Made by a program: the position numbers and the translations under genes | Part shown: positions 1 to 8,969 of the stretch, one piece after another | Position numbering within the stretch: the first letter of the stretch is position 1 | How the letters are laid out: each line of letters starts with the position of its first letter | The notes under the pieces: model-generated | Databases searched by the model: none | What the model was told of the DNA's origin: nothing | The model's input: the letters and a program-made list of their open reading frames with translations, nothing else | DNA from: Apiosordaria backusii | Lineage: Eukaryota > Ascomycota > Sordariomycetes > Sordariales > Lasiosphaeriaceae | Length of the DNA stretch: 64,000 nt | Assembly: GCA_030549205.1 (NCBI GenBank) | Contig: JAUKTV010000024.1 | Span: 62,001 to 126,000 of the forward strand | Direction of reading: 5' to 3'

Positions 1-213
1 CGCGGCTAGCTCGCCGGCTTGGTTGACTCGGAGGAAGGAGGAGAGGAGGGAGGACTGTTGGGGGGTGAGGGGTTTGAGCTTTTTCTTGGGGGGTGGGGGG
101 GGAGTGTTGAGATCTGGTGGTGGTGATGGTGGGGAGGGTGTGGTTGAGATGTGACGGAATTGGGAGGTGGTGAGCTGCCGCGCGGTGCGGAGGAGGGGCC
201 GGGAGGATGCCAT
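1..213 (-). CDS. coq7: COQ7 5-demethoxyubiquinone hydroxylase, N-terminal fragment (cut by window edge)
   Basis: The ATG at 213 opens 71 codons that run off the left edge. The start of the product (MASSRPLLRTARQLTTSQFR) is Arg/Ser/Thr-rich with no acidic residue, as in a mitochondrial presequence. A Pro-rich linker follows, then FLRVNQAGELAA at the edge. That last block is the start of the COQ7/Cat5 diiron hydroxylase domain, whose family consensus is R-V-[ND]-[QH]-A-G-E-[LY]; its Glu is an iron ligand. Known family role: C5 hydroxylation of demethoxyubiquinone on the matrix face of the inner mitochondrial membrane, within the CoQ synthome. It is divergent from RTF1 with about 510 bp between the ATGs. 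The diagnostic helices lie outside the window, so the call rests on the presequence plus the first motif. Confidence 0.8.
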   Translation of the reverse strand, partial: MASSRPLLRTARQLTTSQFRHISTTPSPPSPPPDLNTPPPPPKKKLKPLTPQQSSLLSSFLRVNQAGELAA

Positions 214-726
214 TGTGTATGTTGTGTGTGCTGCTGCTCTTGAAGTCTTGTAGGGCCGTGAACCTCGACGACTGGGCCGAGGGAAGCTTCGATGAAAGTG
301 GGTGTACTGATGATGCTTGCGGACCCACATTTGCTAAGCGTTCCCCGGCGCGGCTCGAGCAATCCCTGCCAGTTGCCTGCCAAGCCGGCCGACCAATGTG
401 ACAACTGCTGCGAGTCTTGGGGACTTTGGACGTTGGCTTGCGATCCAAACCCTCGACCTCTTTTCAACCGAAGAGCAACTTTGCGCTTCTATTGTTTGCG
501 CATTCATTGCTATTATTGCCGTACACCTCGGCTCTCACCGTGCTGTCTCGAGCCGCCTGGCGACTGATAGCTTTCGCGTAAACTGACACTCGTTCCCGAA
601 CCGCGTCTTCCCATCGCGTCGTCGTCGAGTCCCACCATCAAACGATCGAGATATATACCCCCGTTCAACAACATCCCTCGATCCGTGCCATCGTTTCCAG
701 ATACCGATACACAATAGGAAATCACA
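214..726. promoter_or_regulatory. Divergent promoter region, COQ7 / RTF1
   Basis: This 513-bp gap between two head-to-head start codons must hold both promoters and 5' UTRs. There is a weak TATA-like ATATATA at about 650-656, 70 bp before the RTF1 ATG. No other element is recognised. Confidence 0.5.
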
Positions 727-3004
727 ATGTCCGACGTTGAATCGCTTGATGATGAGCTGCTTGCGCTTGCTGGAGGAGATGAGTACTCGGATGATGACGA
801 TGAGCCCAGAAACAGAAGCCGTGGCGACAGGTCGCGCACAACATCACCAGCCCCGACCTCTTCTAAGAAGAATGATGCGTCAGCCCGAGGTGTAGCGGTT
901 AAGAGGACGCCTGCGAAGAAAGCGAGAAGACGGAGCAGGAGCGATGATGAGTCGGAAGATGAAGGAGAGGCGTGAGTTGCCCCCCCCACTGTTCTTCTGT
1001 ATAGCTGGCTGTCTGCGGGCTGTGGCCGACTCTACGGAGCTACCAAGTGGTTGCCCGCCTTTGAGAGTGTCGAAAGTCGCTTGAGCGACTCTTGCGACCT
1101 CACAGTTCAGGCCTCAGCACTGCCAGCTTGCTTTCCCCTCCTAGCCGTCTCTCTTCTTCCCAACTACCTGCCACTCTCCCACTTTCGCTTTACTGCGCAC
1201 GACTTTCTCGACCCTTCGCTGCCACAGCTCACTTTTCGACTTTACTTTCCCCCATAATTGTCACCACCATCACCCGAACCTCGGCAACAATGGCACTTAC
1301 CAGAAGAATGCTAATGAAAATCCGCCCGCACAGTTCGCCTCCTGCGTCTCCAGGATCGCAAGGTTCAGCCTCGATGGACGACTCCGACTCCGATTCTGAC
1401 GCTGCGCCGACTCAAGCCCGCGGTGGAGATGACGATGCCGTTCAGTACCCCGTCGAGGGGCTGTTCAAGAGCTTAGAGGAGAAGTCCCGAATCATGGGGA
1501 TGCGCGAGATCGAGAGAGAACAGATTCTTGCTGAGCGAAGAGAAGAGAATGAGCGTATTCGACAGAATAGGATGCTGCGACAGCTCAAGGTCAATCAGGA
1601 GAAGGACAGCAAGAAGCGCAAGGCGAGTGCCGCCGACCTCGAGGATGAGTTACGGAAGCCATCCCGGGCCCGCACCAAGGCTGGCGAGACGAGCGAGAAG
1701 ATGGATACGTTGCGTCGTGCTCGCGAGGAACGCACCAGCCGCAGAGAGCAGAGAGAGCGGGATATGGACCGCCGCAAGCAGCGTTCTCCCTCTTACCGAG
1801 ACCGGAGCCGCAGCCCTGATGACCGTGGTAGTGACGCGGGAGACTGGCGCAGAGGTTCACGACAGAAGTCTCGAACGCCTGAGAAGGAAATACTGCCTGC
1901 TGATCTTCGTGATGTTGAGCGTGTCCGTGTTGGTCGCAGCCGCTTTGCTGAGGTTTGCTTCTACCCCGGTTTCGAGCAGGCCATCACAGGCTGCTTTGTG
2001 CGCATCAATATCGGTCCTGATCAGACTACTCGGCAAGACGTCTACCGTATGGCTATCATCAAGGGTAAGTTTCATTCACGGTGTGAGATCTTGTGACACT
2101 TGAACTAACAGGCTCCAGGTTTCAATACTGGCCGGCCCTATGCGATGCCCGACAACTCTGGGCATCAAATGGTCGTTGACCTGTATGTCAAGGTTGCTCA
2201 TGGAGACGCTGTTAGAGAATGGCCATTCATCAGCTGCTCTGACAGGAACTTTACCGAGGTATGTCCTGCAAACGATGATAGTAAGGGTCTCAGAAGTGCT
2301 AACAATCACTTCAGAGTGAGTGGAATCGGTACAAGCAAGTTTGTCTGACTGCAGGTATCTCTGTGCCCACCAAGACCCAGCTAGTCAACAAGATTGGCGA
2401 TATCAATGGCCTCGTCCGCCACAAGTGGACTGAACAGGAGATTGCCGAGAAGCTCAAGCGCCAAAACACCCTCATGGCCAAATTCAGCAACACGGAGCGC
2501 GACAACCTGACCCGCCAGCTCGAGGCTGCTCGTGCCCGCGGCGATGAAGACGCTGTCGACCGCCTCCAGAAGAAGCTCGAAGACCTCAGTGTGCCGAAGC
2601 TAGCATTTAGGACGTCGCTTACTTCCACCGACAAGAAGAGGCCCGAGAGCAAAGGTCTCACTCAGCAGGAGAAGCTTGCGCTGCTGAATGCGGAGAATCG
2701 TCGCCGCAACGCTGAGGAGGTGCGCAAGGCCCAGATCAAGGAAAGATCTCGTACCATTATCCCCAAGAAGAACGCTGCCTCTGCGGATAAGGGGAGCCAG
2801 GCGAGCGACTCTCAGAAGGATAGCGGCAATAACACACCTGCTGCCAACAGCACCAGCAATGGGGGGTTGCTGCCTCATATCGCCAAGTTGCAAGAGCAGC
2901 AGCGGGCTACGGCTAAGAATGGACTGCCGCTGGTGCATGCGCCGCTGATGGATGATGATATCATTGGGGCGTTGGATTTGGGAATTGATATTGACATTGA
3001 CTGA
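727..3004 (+). CDS. rtf1: RTF1, Paf1-complex subunit (Plus3 domain)
   Basis: Exons: 727-971, 1334-2064, 2119-2258, 2315-3004; 601 aa. Donors are GTGAGT, GTAAGT and GTATGT, all acceptors are CAG, and phases match at every junction. The N terminus (SDVESLDDELLALAGG) is the usual Rtf1 acidic start. An Arg/Lys/Asp/Ser-rich, RNA-binding-like stretch covers about residues 150-265. The Plus3 domain begins near residue 268 and includes RFAEVCFYPGFEQAITGCFVR, then GRPYAMPDN, and WNRYKQVCLTAGISVPTK. A coiled C-terminal region ends in an acidic LDLGIDIDID tail. Known role: binds Spt5 and chromatin through Plus3 and, with Paf1C, promotes H2B ubiquitination by Rad6-Bre1 during elongation. The first intron (362 nt) is long for this organism. 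The start context (ACAATGTC) is good and no other upstream ATG is in frame. Confidence 0.95.
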
Positions 3005-3865
3005 GTGATTTCGCTTTGTCACTTTGGAGTTGGGGGTCGGTTGCCGCTGGGATGGATGGGTGGGTAGTGAAATTACTCGCGTTGAGCTTTTCTCGTTTTC
3101 AGTGTTGCTTGAGATTCTAGGTGATTTGCCATTGTATGTATGGCGGCTGGGGGCATGTGGTAGGACATGGACGAGATACGAGGCTCAGAATCATGGCACA
3201 TAGCCAAGATCAAAGGGGATGCCAAGAGGAAAGGGGGAAGTAAAAAGGCCTCGGGTATACAGGTAGCACAAATCACACACATGCATAGACTTCATTCTGT
3301 CTATCTAAGTTAGATATTCAGAGGGCAGATAGATATAAGTGGTCAAAGTCAAAAGGAGCTTCTTACATGCTCACCCACTGATACCCAAAACTATACTTTG
3401 TGCTATTGTAGATGGACCTCATACCTGACATTTGCTGATTCGCCAACTTCGTCATGGGGATCATCTTCACTTTGTCGCCGTTGTAGGCTGGAAACGTCTC
3501 CTATCGCTGACACTACAATGGAATCAACATTGTCACAGAAAGTTGGCCAGCCCATTTCTGCCCATCATTATCAATGATACTGACGCTCAGCTCCGTCACG
3601 GACTCGAATCACGCCTTCACTTAAAACAATCTGTAACTGAGCGCTGTTTGTGAACCTGACATTGGATTAATACCACAATGGGCGGTGCTCGTGGTTATAT
3701 ATCCCCGCATACTTCCCATACTTGACGACTTTTTTTGCACTTTCGAGATCGTCTCTCTCACTTGACCTTGAATACATTATCAACAAACATCTACGTACCC
3801 ATTTACTCGATTCTCGCGACGTCTAGATAGCTAGCAGTTAAAGACACTACTCACCTACTTCCACA
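3005..3865. other. Intergenic: RTF1 3' UTR and promoter of the repeat-protein gene
   Basis: There is no gene in this 861-bp stretch. The first part is the RTF1 3' UTR. The last 200 bp contain a TATA-like box at 3696-3702 and a long pyrimidine/A-rich leader before the next ATG. Confidence 0.6.
3696..3702 (+). promoter_or_regulatory. TATA-like box for the 3866 gene
   Basis: TATATAT lies 164 bp before the ATG at 3866, in a locally GC-rich setting. Position and sequence fit a fungal core promoter; this is inference only. Confidence 0.35.
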
Positions 3866-5287
3866 ATGTCCAGGCGCGGCGACGTAACATGGATTATCAA
3901 CCCCCCGGGGCAGTACATGTCGATGGGGTCACATAGCAGGAGGGGCAGAGAGCGTTGTCGGCACGCTAGGGGGTCGCGGTTGGAGAGGGTATGTAATGAG
4001 TGCGTGGTGAAAGAAAGGCTCCAGCGGGCACATGACGAGCGGGAGTACGAAAAAGAACTTCGGCGGAGAGAATCGCGAAGTCGAGGGAGAGAATCGCGAA
4101 GTCGACGCGAGCAAGCAGACCGTGGAAGATGGGAAGAGGAAGAGTATAAGCGACAACAAGAAGAGGAAGAGTATCGACGGCGTGAAAGATCGCGTGGAAG
4201 ATCGCATCTACGACAAGAGGAGGCATATAAACGACGAGAAGCGGAAGAGCTGCTAGAGCGGTTAGAGGCGGAACGTCAAGAACGAGAGGTGGCAAAACGT
4301 CAACAACGAGAGGAAGAAAGACGTCATCAACGAGAGGAAGCAAAACGTCAAGAACGAGAGGAGGCAAAACGCCAACAACGGCGGGATGCAGAACGTCACC
4401 AACGGCGGGATGCAGAACGTCAACAACGGGAAGAGGCAGAGCGTCAGCGGCGGTGGGATGCAGAACGTCAACAACGGGAAGAGGCAGAACGTCAGCGACA
4501 ACAGCGGAGAGAGCGGAGAGACAGCGGCCCGAGGAAAGAAGTAAGGTTTGCTCGACATCCCACCCCGATTCTATCCCCTTCAGAAAGACAACTGGACGAG
4601 GAGCGGCGGCGGTTCAAGGCCACAAAAGAGGCGCGAGCAGCAAAAGAGCGTAGACAACAGCGGGGCGAAGAAGAGAATTCGACAACGGAGCCGGTGAGAC
4701 GACGACGGCATCGTCATCGTCAAGGGGACCGTGAACAGCAACAGCAATATCATCACCAGCGCCATCAAACCCCAACCCCAACCCCAAACCCCCCAAGAGA
4801 ACCATCCCCTCCCCAATACGAAGAACCACAAACCCGGGAAGAATGGAACGCAGCAATGGAAGCAGAAAGAGAAGCCCAGCTCCAGCGAAGAGCAGCCCGA
4901 GCCGCAAGAGACGAAGAGGAGTACCTTCGCAGAGCCAGCAGAACCCCCCTCTCTTACCCACCTGCTCCGTCTGGGCAATACACCCCTTCCTCCTCCTCCC
5001 ATGTCCCCGCCGCCGCCGCCGACTCTGACTTTGAAGATCCCCCCATCCTCAAACCGACATTTCTTCACCCACGCGCTCGGTACAATGACACACCGCTCGA
5101 TCAACACAGTTCTGGCACACCAAACCAGCGAGACAATCATGACCCGCGTGATCGATACAAAAACGACTCACCACCCCCAGCACCGCAGCCGATAGCAGTC
5201 CCAGATTACATGATGCTTCAGAAAAGGGTAGAGAAGTGGGGCATCTCGTCTCAGTCGTCTGACGCTGGTTCGACGGTGTCGCAGTAA
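3866..5287 (+). CDS. Unknown Arg/Glu/Gln-rich protein with ten octapeptide repeats
   Basis: A single-exon ORF of 473 aa with good start context (ACAATGTCC). I do not recognise the family. Residues 1-55 hold a small basic region with three Cys (RERC and VCNEC), possibly a zinc site but incomplete. Residues 55-215 are almost wholly Arg, Glu, Gln and Lys, ending in ten exact 8-residue units (consensus E-E-A-[EK]-R-Q-Q-R) encoded at 4262-4501. A motif KEVRFARHPTPILSPSERQLDEERR follows (about 225-250). The C-terminal half is Pro/Ser-rich and disordered, ending with a short conserved-looking block (DYMMLQKRVEKWGI). There is no signal peptide or membrane segment. The charge pattern suggests a long single alpha helix or coiled coil, perhaps a scaffold. 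Function is unknown; the opposite-strand ORFs here are by-products of the repeats. Confidence 0.75.
   Translation: MSRRGDVTWIINPPGQYMSMGSHSRRGRERCRHARGSRLERVCNECVVKERLQRAHDEREYEKELRRRESRSRGRESRSRREQADRGRWEEEEYKRQQEEEEYRRRERSRGRSHLRQEEAYKRREAEELLERLEAERQEREVAKRQQREEERRHQREEAKRQEREEAKRQQRRDAERHQRRDAERQQREEAERQRRWDAERQQREEAERQRQQRRERRDSGPRKEVRFARHPTPILSPSERQLDEERRRFKATKEARAAKERRQQRGEEENSTTEPVRRRRHRHRQGDREQQQQYHHQRHQTPTPTPNPPREPSPPQYEEPQTREEWNAAMEAEREAQLQRRAARAARDEEEYLRRASRTPLSYPPAPSGQYTPSSSSHVPAAAADSDFEDPPILKPTFLHPRARYNDTPLDQHSSGTPNQRDNHDPRDRYKNDSPPPAPQPIAVPDYMMLQKRVEKWGISSQSSDAGSTVSQ
4262..4501 (+). repeat. 24-bp in-frame minisatellite, ten copies
   Basis: Ten consecutive 24-nt units with no indels encode LEAERQER, EVAKRQQR, EEERRHQR, EEAKRQER, EEAKRQQR, RDAERHQR, RDAERQQR, EEAERQRR, WDAERQQR and EEAERQRQ. 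Neighbouring units are near-identical in DNA (for example the GATGCAGAACGTCA core recurs three times), so expansion was recent. Confidence 0.9.
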
Positions 5288-7028
5288 TTACCCTGCAACG
5301 TCTCTCACTGCAGCGTCATCGACAGCATCACAAGGCCGGAGAGACTTTGGCACCGGAAGAGAGTTCCACAGCGAGGTGGGTGAGAGAACAACAACAGTAA
5401 CAGCAACAAGAGCAGAAACTGTATCGACATCATCATAAACTGCAGCATTAAAATGCAGAAGTTAACAATTTTCAGAGCATGATGCAGACTTGGGTTATCT
5501 CATCATGTTTTTGTGACGGGTTCGTCAGTGCCACGCTAAATATCAGGTAACCTTGGAGTTACACAATCGCTCTGGCTCCGATAAGATCTCGGAGAGCTAA
5601 GAATACACTGGGCTAGCACCGAAACATCTTAAGTGCAGAGGCAGGTACTCAAACTTATTAGGGCAGGGATTTGAAATTTTGTTAGTATGGAATGGTAAAC
5701 AGAACAGGAGTTCAGGAGTGACTTTGGGAATGGAAGGGCAGTCTGGTACTGCTCAGCTTGCTTGACTTCTAGCGCAGGTCACACGGAGTGGCAGCATGTT
5801 TGGGAATTCTCATGATTTTGATAGCTTTTTTGAGATAGTTAGCAATATTTCACTGTTCAGAAATAGCAGCTCGGTGCGAGTGACCCGGTAGTGAATTAAG
5901 CTGTCGTTGTGAGTGCTGTGGGCTAGATACCACCTCCATTTCCTGCACAGTTCAAGAAATCCAAACAGGAATTTATTCCTCTGTCTTTGCTCTAGGCTAC
6001 AGATATAATAACTAATACGAAGAAAGGGGGAGGTAGTTAAACAAAATATTTTTTTACATGTGTTCCTACACAATGCAAGCTTCCTTTAGGTTATCGATTC
6101 AGTAGAATCTCCAGAACATCCACTCACAGAACCAAGACCACCATCAAGGAACATTGTGATGAAAGAGACAAAATGATCGCCGCCTACACAGGTTCGCGCT
6201 CTGTTGATGCTCCTTTCAAAAGCGAACGAAAGCATCACCAAGAACATAAGTTCGATGGAATATCAGCACATAAAACAGCAAGCTTGGTTGGTTAGTTGAT
6301 TGGTTTCATACAGTTTGTATTCTATTGACACGGAGACACAGCTTCACTCAATTCACAAAACACACACGTACATGTCCAAGAAGGTACACGGCAAGACTGA
6401 AGAGAAACCATTGTCTTTCTCAAGGGTCAATCACCCAGTTTTGACCCTGAAGTCAGCTAGCCGTTTTGTTTTATCCCTTTCCCAATCTCATCTTCCCTCC
6501 CCACTCATCTGCGCTCTTTTTTGCCAGACTGTTGCCCCAATGTCTTGAGGGGAAAAATCTTACGAAAGCCAAACTCGCCAATAAAACAAAAGCTTGCCTC
6601 CCAGCAGCCCCCCGTGTCTGAAAAAGAAGAAAGGTATAAAGATAACACCGGATATCGTACTTCTTTGCCCGCCGTTAACCCCCTCCCCAAAAAAGTCAAA
6701 AGCAACCGCCATCGTAGCAAAATAACAATAAAGCATCCCCATGCGCCCGCTCATAAAACAGAATCAGAACCGTCTTCCCATCGTCGATACTAAAAGACTA
6801 TAGTGCCACAAAAAAGCACCTCTCGTATGTTCATTGTTTTTCAAGAGGGCGGAAAAAGGCAGGTGTTTTAAAAATCCAAGAGCAGCCTGAGAGTTGCGCC
6901 ATGGCAAACCATCTCGTGCCCCCAAAAAGAAAAGGCTCATTAAAGTGTCGTATAAGTGTAAGTTGAGCGGTAAGAAGCGTTATCCGTGATGGTCAGACCC
7001 ATCCAGCGGTTGGTGACCCATTATAATT
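5288..7028. other. Convergent intergenic region, no gene seen
   Basis: 1.7 kb between two converging genes. It holds both 3' UTRs and A/T-rich patches at about 5800-6100. The short ORFs here show no family features or codon bias. No mobile-element ends or tRNA were found. Confidence 0.5.
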
Positions 7029-8969
7029 CTACATTTTTTGCTTCCGCCTCCCCTTGTTGTTGGCTTTGGGAACAGGGCTGGGAGTGACAAAGGTCACATG
7101 CCTGTTTTCATCTTTTTTCAGTTTGTCTGTGTTGTTTATTTTGCGGCAGTGTGGGATTGACCGTGGGGCATTGTCACGAACATCCACATCCTCCTCGAGA
7201 TTGATTTCGGCGACATCAGAGACCGACTCAATCTCCATGGCATCGCTACTGTCGGAAGCCGAGCCGTCGTCAGAGTCGTCATATTCTCCATCGTCACTAA
7301 CCAAAGATGGCGCATTGTTGCTTGCCATGGTGTTGGGGCTCAGTTCCACATCCATTTCGTCATCATAGCTCGGGGTCTCTGGCGAGTCGGTATCAAGTTC
7401 GGCATCGGCACCAACGGCAGTGGCCGAAACATGACTCTTGGTACTGGCGGGGCGCGGAACTGCTGGTGGCTGAGAAGGGGACACAACAGAGCGCGCCGGC
7501 ATCCGCATAATAGCCGGTGTTCGCGCAGCCGGCGCTGAAGCCTTGTTTGGTGTCGCGGCACGATCGGACCCAGACAACGGGTCCACATCGGAGTCCTCGC
7601 CGGGAGAAAGCATATCCCAATCCATCTTGACTTTGGCTTCGTTCACTTCATCCTTCAGATTACCACTCAACTTCTTCTTTTGCATCAACAGGGACAGGTA
7701 AGGCGCATCGGAAGAAGCAACGAAACCAGCGGGTGACCCGGCGGCATTGGACCTTGGCGGCTTGCGAGCACGGGGTATGCATTTGACATTGGGCAGCTTC
7801 CCAGCATGGTAGAGCTCCAACGAAGCGTTGATGCGAGAAAGTAGGTTCTTGTAAGCCTGTTGGTCAGAAATAGACTCGTTACGGGCCAGGGGATGGATCA
7901 AGCCAGAGGAAACGGCGGGCGCAGGTGCAGGTCCCTTGTTCTCATCTCCAACGATGGCCCCACTGTCATCAACTTCGATGGGGTGACCGCAATGAACAGC
8001 AGCCTCCTCGTGGCTCTTGAAGTCCCGTCTGTGGGCAATGCGACAATGGTTGATGAAGCCTTGGGTGCTTGAGAAATCCCATCTGTGGCAGTCGATGCAC
8101 ACCAGCTTGACCGTGAGGCCATCAGAACGCTTGACAGTGCACGGGGATTGCTTGTCTTTGACCGGAGGGTATCCACTGGATAGAGCATTCAGCCTCTGCC
8201 CTGCGTTTCCACGGGCAGGGCGTTGCTTGCCAAAGCTGCTCGCATCCGACATGCTGTTCCTCGTCGCCCTACCTTCCGCTGTGACATTTCTGGCCCGGCC
8301 AGTCTCTGTAAGGCCGGGGGCCTCGGGTTGAATGCCATCAAACATGGGATCGGGGATAAGCCACTTAGCATAATGACGCGCATAAGGGCCATCGACAACA
8401 CCAAAAGGCGGCGCCCATTTGGGTACGGGTTGACCGGCTTTTGGTTGCAGCACAGGGCCCTTTCCGCTGCTGATCTCCAGCATCTGGCTGGGGGTCGGAC
8501 ATTGGACAGGATAAGGAATCAGATGACACCGGCGGAGCTGCTCGAGCGCGATCTGGCACTTGGCCAACTCTTGGTCGATGAGACGAAGCTCGTCGTGCTT
8601 GAGGAGGATCTCAAGCCCAAACTGATACTGGATCGCATCCTTGGCTCGCTCGAGGTCGGAACTCTTGCTGGACCCGCGCAGCATGTTCTTGTCCTCGTTG
8701 TCTGCGCACGCCGAGGTCGGCGACGGCAAACCACCATGGTGTTCCTCAGTCTTGATGCGCTTCGCCGATGAGTAAGCCGTCGTGTCGACGAAACTCGGTC
8801 GGCGCCTCTTGGGAGAAATGGGAGTGAGAGGCTCGGATGCGCCGGGCGCATTCACTCGGGAACCAGCACAGGTTGAAAGTGGTTGACCTGCATTTACCGT
8901 CTTGTCGCTTCCCCTCGGGTCGTTGGACCAAAAGCGAAACATGGGCGATTCCTGGATAAAAGCCTGCAT
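7029..8969 (-). CDS. ahc1: AHC1-like C2H2 zinc-finger protein (ADA/SAGA-type HAT complex)
   Basis: An uninterrupted 646-aa ORF. The N-terminal third has a basic stretch (PKRRRPSF, SAKRIKTEE) resembling a nuclear localisation signal. A coiled helix at about 105-145 (AIQYQFGLEILLKHDELRLI) is followed by the motif VPKWAPPFGVVDGPYARHYAKWLIPD, which is characteristic of fungal Ahc1 homologues. A C2H2-type finger lies at about 289-330 (VCIDCHRWDFSSTQGFINHCRIAHRRDF). The C-terminal 200 residues are acidic and Ser-rich, ending in a basic tail. Known role: yeast Ahc1 holds the Gcn5-Ada2-Ada3 ADA histone acetyltransferase complex together. A second ATG nine codons in (MFRFWSND) is an equally good start. 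The assignment depends on remembered family motifs. Confidence 0.65.
   Translation of the reverse strand: MQAFIQESPMFRFWSNDPRGSDKTVNAGQPLSTCAGSRVNAPGASEPLTPISPKRRRPSFVDTTAYSSAKRIKTEEHHGGLPSPTSACADNEDKNMLRGSSKSSDLERAKDAIQYQFGLEILLKHDELRLIDQELAKCQIALEQLRRCHLIPYPVQCPTPSQMLEISSGKGPVLQPKAGQPVPKWAPPFGVVDGPYARHYAKWLIPDPMFDGIQPEAPGLTETGRARNVTAEGRATRNSMSDASSFGKQRPARGNAGQRLNALSSGYPPVKDKQSPCTVKRSDGLTVKLVCIDCHRWDFSSTQGFINHCRIAHRRDFKSHEEAAVHCGHPIEVDDSGAIVGDENKGPAPAPAVSSGLIHPLARNESISDQQAYKNLLSRINASLELYHAGKLPNVKCIPRARKPPRSNAAGSPAGFVASSDAPYLSLLMQKKKLSGNLKDEVNEAKVKMDWDMLSPGEDSDVDPLSGSDRAATPNKASAPAARTPAIMRMPARSVVSPSQPPAVPRPASTKSHVSATAVGADAELDTDSPETPSYDDEMDVELSPNTMASNNAPSLVSDDGEYDDSDDGSASDSSDAMEIESVSDVAEINLEEDVDVRDNAPRSIPHCRKINNTDKLKKDENRHVTFVTPSPVPKANNKGRRKQKM

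Noticed and set aside
1092..1333. Open frame joined to RTF1 exon 2, possible alternative N terminus
   Set aside because: It lies in intron 1; the CT-rich sequence, the branch-point-like GCTAAT and the CGCACAG acceptor at 1333 give an exact phase match to exon 1.
3590..3630. GACTCGAATC resembling a tRNA T-loop
   Set aside because: No matching acceptor stem, anticodon arm or A-box was found around it.
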